From positions 1 to 8,036 of the forward strand of contig CAZAIO010000117.1 of the NCBI GenBank assembly GCA_964485235.1: 8,036 bases of DNA, written 5' to 3'. Position 1 is the stretch's first letter; every line of letters begins with the position of its first letter. The translations under genes were made by a program, and so were the position numbers. This stretch comes from CAZAIO01 sp964485235. GTDB lineage: Bacteria > Chloroflexota > Dehalococcoidia > GIF9 > UBA5629. The notes beneath the pieces were generated by a model. That model did not search any database, was not told the origin of the DNA, and was given only the letters and a program-made list of their open reading frames with translations. Shown here one piece after another: positions 5,863-8,036 of this stretch.

Positions 5863-6118
5863 ATGCCGGGACAAGTTGTGCTTGCTCCTACCGGACCAGG
5901 GAGGTTGATTGTAAAACCTGTCGCCCCAACCGTTCTTGTAAAAAATAGTTTGGAGTATGAACGGCGCGAGTGCAATTCCGGACGCTCTGTTTCCGATTAC
6001 AAGTTCAATACCGGAGATAAATTCCGGATTTTATCATGAGGTTCCTGCATATTTATTATTCGGGCAGGATGTTGAGGATTATTCACTGTTTCGAAGGGTG
6101 ATACCATCAGACAAATGA
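5863..6118 (+). pseudogene. Small gene of unknown function, apparently split by a frameshift
   Basis: I do not recognise this gene. Behind an excellent ribosome-binding site, the frame starting at ATG 5863 reads 58 codons to TGA at 6037-6039, beginning MPGQVVLAPTGPGRLIVKPV. The +1 frame is open from 5942 to TGA at 6116-6118 and encodes a more protein-like sequence (IPDALFPITSSIPEI, then EVPAYLLFGQDVEDYSLFRR). The two frames meet at a run of six A (5940-5945). Removing one A would give a continuous 84-residue protein that ends 16 nt before the ene-reductase ATG. This may be a real mutation, a sequencing error in the run, or programmed frameshifting. Alternatively the intact 58-residue ORF is the true product and the second frame is chance. 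The position suggests co-transcription with the ene-reductase. Confidence 0.4.
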
Positions 6119-6134
6119 TTAAAAGAGGGCTGCT

Positions 6135-8036
6135 ATGAAGGAATTGAAACACATATTTTCACCGATAAAAATAAGAAATATGGAGTTAGCCAACCGGTTT
6201 GTAGTGCCGCCGATGGCATCGACGCTTGCCCATGAAGACGGCACGGTAAGCCAGGCCCTTATCGATTATTGGGTAGCAAGGGCAAAGGGTGGTTGGGGAC
6301 TGCTTATTGTCGAGTTTACTTCGATAGACCCTCTCGGTAAAGTCGGTCCCTGTCATCCTTGCCTGTGGGGGGACGAGTTTATTCCCGGTCTGAAAAAACT
6401 GACTGATGCGGTACACAAATACGGCGCGAAAATAGCAGTTCAATTGAGCCACACCGGACGGCAAACATTTCCGGGAATAACAGGCGCCCAGCCTGTATCG
6501 GCATCACCGATACCCTGCCCTATGGACCGGGTAATACCAAGAGAGTTGACGGCGGATGAAGTATATGAGCTCGTTGAGAAATTCAGCAACGCTGCGGTAA
6601 GGGCGCGGAATGCCGGGTTCGATGCCGTTGAGATTCACGGGGCGCATGGTTATTTACTGGCACAGTTTATGTCGGCATATTCTAATAAGCGTATAGACGA
6701 GTTCGGAGGCAGCCTCCACAACAGGATGAGGTTCCCTCTTGAAGTGATTCGTAGCACACGTTATAAACTAGGTCCTGAGTATCCTCTGCTTTTTAGAATG
6801 AGCGGTGAGGAGAGAATACCGGGTGGCAGGACGCTGGATGAATCGAGAGTTGTTGCCCGTCTGGTAACAGAAGCGGGGATCGATGTGGTGGATGTTTCAG
6901 TAGGAGTTTCAGGAAGCGCGCCGTATATTATACCTCCGGCAGCGCTGGCTCCCGGTTTCCTTCTTGCGTCTGCCGCGGAAATTAAAAAAGCTGTTTCTGT
7001 GCCGGTAATAGCAGTCGGCAGGATAAATCATCCCTTCCTGGCGGAAGATGCCGTCGAGGCAGGGAAGGCTGATTTGATAGCATGGGGAAGGTCGTCGCTG
7101 GCCGATCCGGAATTGCCGAACAAGGTCGCAGCCGGACTACTCGATGACGTATGTCCCTGCATAGCCTGTGTACAGGGTTGTACGCGATCGTTCCCGTTCC
7201 CGGGAAAACCACTCTCCAAATTGGGGACGACCTGCCTGGTCAATCCTTTTTGCGGACGGGAAAGTGAAATGCTGATGGTACCGGCTGAGTCTTCGAAAAA
7301 GGTTGTTATAATCGGCGCCGGACCCGCCGGTCTTGAAGCAGCTTGGATCGCTGCGGCAAGAGGACATCAGGTTACCGTATATGAAAAACAACGGGTCCCT
7401 GGCGGGCAGTACCGTATTGCGGCTATACCCCCTTTTAAACAGGATATTGCACGGGCTATTTCGTATTATATTCATATGTGTGATAAATACGGAGTCTTAT
7501 TTAAGATGAATACCGAAGCCGACGAAGGGAACGTGGTTGCCGAAAAACCCGATGTGGTAGTACTTGCCACAGGCGGAGAGCCGTTAATACCCGATATCAA
7601 GGGCGTAAACGGTCCCCGGGTTGCCACTGCCGGGGACATACTTGAAGGGAAAAAACAGCCTGGAAACAACGTATTGATCGTCGGCGGCGGCATGGTCGGC
7701 TGTGAGGTTGCCGATTTTCTGGGAGAGCATTTACATAATGTAACGCTTGTTGAAATGCTGCCGCAAATTGCCGGAGATGTACCTGTGTCCGTATGGTTTT
7801 TTATGAAACAGAGGTTAAAAGAGTATGGTGTACAGGTATATACCGGGACATCGGTGGTGGAGTTTCTGGATGACGGTGCGGTAGTAATGTGGAATGGTGA
7901 GAAGTCCAGCCTGAAAGGATTCGATACGATTGTACTGGCGATGGGGACCAGGCCTGTTAATCAATTAAGCGACAAGCTGGGAAATAAGGTGCCGGAGTTT
8001 TATGTGATCGGTGACGCGCTGGCACCCCGACAGGCA
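6135..8036 (+). CDS. NADH:flavin oxidoreductase / 2,4-dienoyl-CoA reductase-like Fe-S flavoprotein (C-terminus cut by window)
   Basis: This enzyme would reduce an activated C=C bond, typically of an unsaturated acid or acyl-CoA, using NAD(P)H via FAD, a 4Fe-4S cluster and FMN. It is cytoplasmic. Residues 1-335 form an Old Yellow Enzyme barrel: FSPIKIRN, PPM (25-27), QLSHTGRQ (103-110), HGAHGYLLAQF with His168, His171 and Tyr173, and FGGSLHNRMRF (190-200). The cluster motif is Cys342-x2-Cys345-x3-Cys349-x17-Cys367, followed by LVNP. A dinucleotide fold starts at IIGAGPAGLEAA (392-403), a second at LIVGGGMVG (514-522), and the FAD-contacting YVIGDALAPRQA lies at the window edge. This order is that of FadH, BaiCD/BaiH-like and enoate reductases. 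Trimethylamine dehydrogenase shares it, but the His168-x2-His171 pair favours an ene-reductase. Family length is about 640-680, so few residues are missing. AGAGGG lies 5 nt before the ATG. Confidence 0.93.
   Translation, partial: MKELKHIFSPIKIRNMELANRFVVPPMASTLAHEDGTVSQALIDYWVARAKGGWGLLIVEFTSIDPLGKVGPCHPCLWGDEFIPGLKKLTDAVHKYGAKIAVQLSHTGRQTFPGITGAQPVSASPIPCPMDRVIPRELTADEVYELVEKFSNAAVRARNAGFDAVEIHGAHGYLLAQFMSAYSNKRIDEFGGSLHNRMRFPLEVIRSTRYKLGPEYPLLFRMSGEERIPGGRTLDESRVVARLVTEAGIDVVDVSVGVSGSAPYIIPPAALAPGFLLASAAEIKKAVSVPVIAVGRINHPFLAEDAVEAGKADLIAWGRSSLADPELPNKVAAGLLDDVCPCIACVQGCTRSFPFPGKPLSKLGTTCLVNPFCGRESEMLMVPAESSKKVVIIGAGPAGLEAAWIAAARGHQVTVYEKQRVPGGQYRIAAIPPFKQDIARAISYYIHMCDKYGVLFKMNTEADEGNVVAEKPDVVVLATGGEPLIPDIKGVNGPRVATAGDILEGKKQPGNNVLIVGGGMVGCEVADFLGEHLHNVTLVEMLPQIAGDVPVSVWFFMKQRLKEYGVQVYTGTSVVEFLDDGAVVMWNGEKSSLKGFDTIVLAMGTRPVNQLSDKLGNKVPEFYVIGDALAPRQA

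Noticed and set aside
5940..5946. Programmed -1 frameshift at A-AAA-AAT
   Set aside because: A -1 shift places TAG (5946-5948) as the very next codon, so it would only truncate the product. The longer continuation is in the +1 frame.
6186..7693. Several minus-strand open frames of 70-112 codons
   Set aside because: All are shadows of the ene-reductase reading frame, which shows continuous domain motifs throughout.
1..8036. Mobile elements, CRISPR arrays, tRNA or rRNA genes
   Set aside because: I saw no transposase or integrase motif, no terminal inverted repeats with target duplications, no regularly spaced repeats and no RNA-gene signature. Composition is fairly uniform across the genes.

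Overview
The window looks like bacterial chromosome of moderately low G+C content with AT-rich intergenic DNA. It carries most of a branched-chain-amino-acid-type (HAAT/Liv) ABC importer locus, together with two enzymes more typical of small-molecule catabolism. A lipid-anchored binding protein and an Fe-S/flavin ene-reductase suggest an anaerobic or facultative bacterium. I cannot name a phylum from the sequence, and no 16S rRNA or tRNA gene is visible.

Layout. (1) Positions 1-352, minus strand: the first 117 codons of a Liv-type substrate-binding lipoprotein. It has a clear sigma-70-like promoter at 469-496 and a leader holding a second Shine-Dalgarno and a possible 17-residue upstream ORF. 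(2) 353-798: intergenic, with an unconvincing open frame and a weak hairpin. (3) 799-1734, minus: a 311-residue protein with two VOC (glyoxalase-fold) domains. Its promoter (1852-1880) encloses a perfect 10-bp palindrome. (4) 1735-2333: a 600-bp divergent regulatory region with a near-consensus forward promoter at 2044-2072 and a leader of about 255 nt. The leader contains a possible Ile-rich short ORF and a strong stem-loop. (5) 2334-5627, plus: livH, livM, livG and livF, in overlapping reading frames. (6) 5628-6134: a gene-poor stretch with duplicated -10-like motifs and a small ORF that has an excellent ribosome-binding site but appears frameshifted. (7) 6135-8036, plus: 634 codons of an NADH:flavin oxidoreductase of the 2,4-dienoyl-CoA reductase/enoate reductase type (Old Yellow Enzyme barrel, 4Fe-4S motif, FAD and NAD(P)H domains). 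It is cut off by the window end near its C-terminus.

How the parts may work together (inference). The lipoprotein captures a solute, LivH/LivM form the channel and LivG/LivF power it. The VOC protein and ene-reductase may act on the imported compound or its CoA derivative. Liv-family importers are known to carry aromatic and other organic acids as well as amino acids. An ene-reductase and a VOC protein beside this one therefore raise the possibility of an unsaturated or cyclic carboxylate substrate rather than leucine. I found no clearly new biological system. The best leads are the structured liv leader, the apparently frameshifted small gene before the ene-reductase, and the palindrome inside the VOC promoter.
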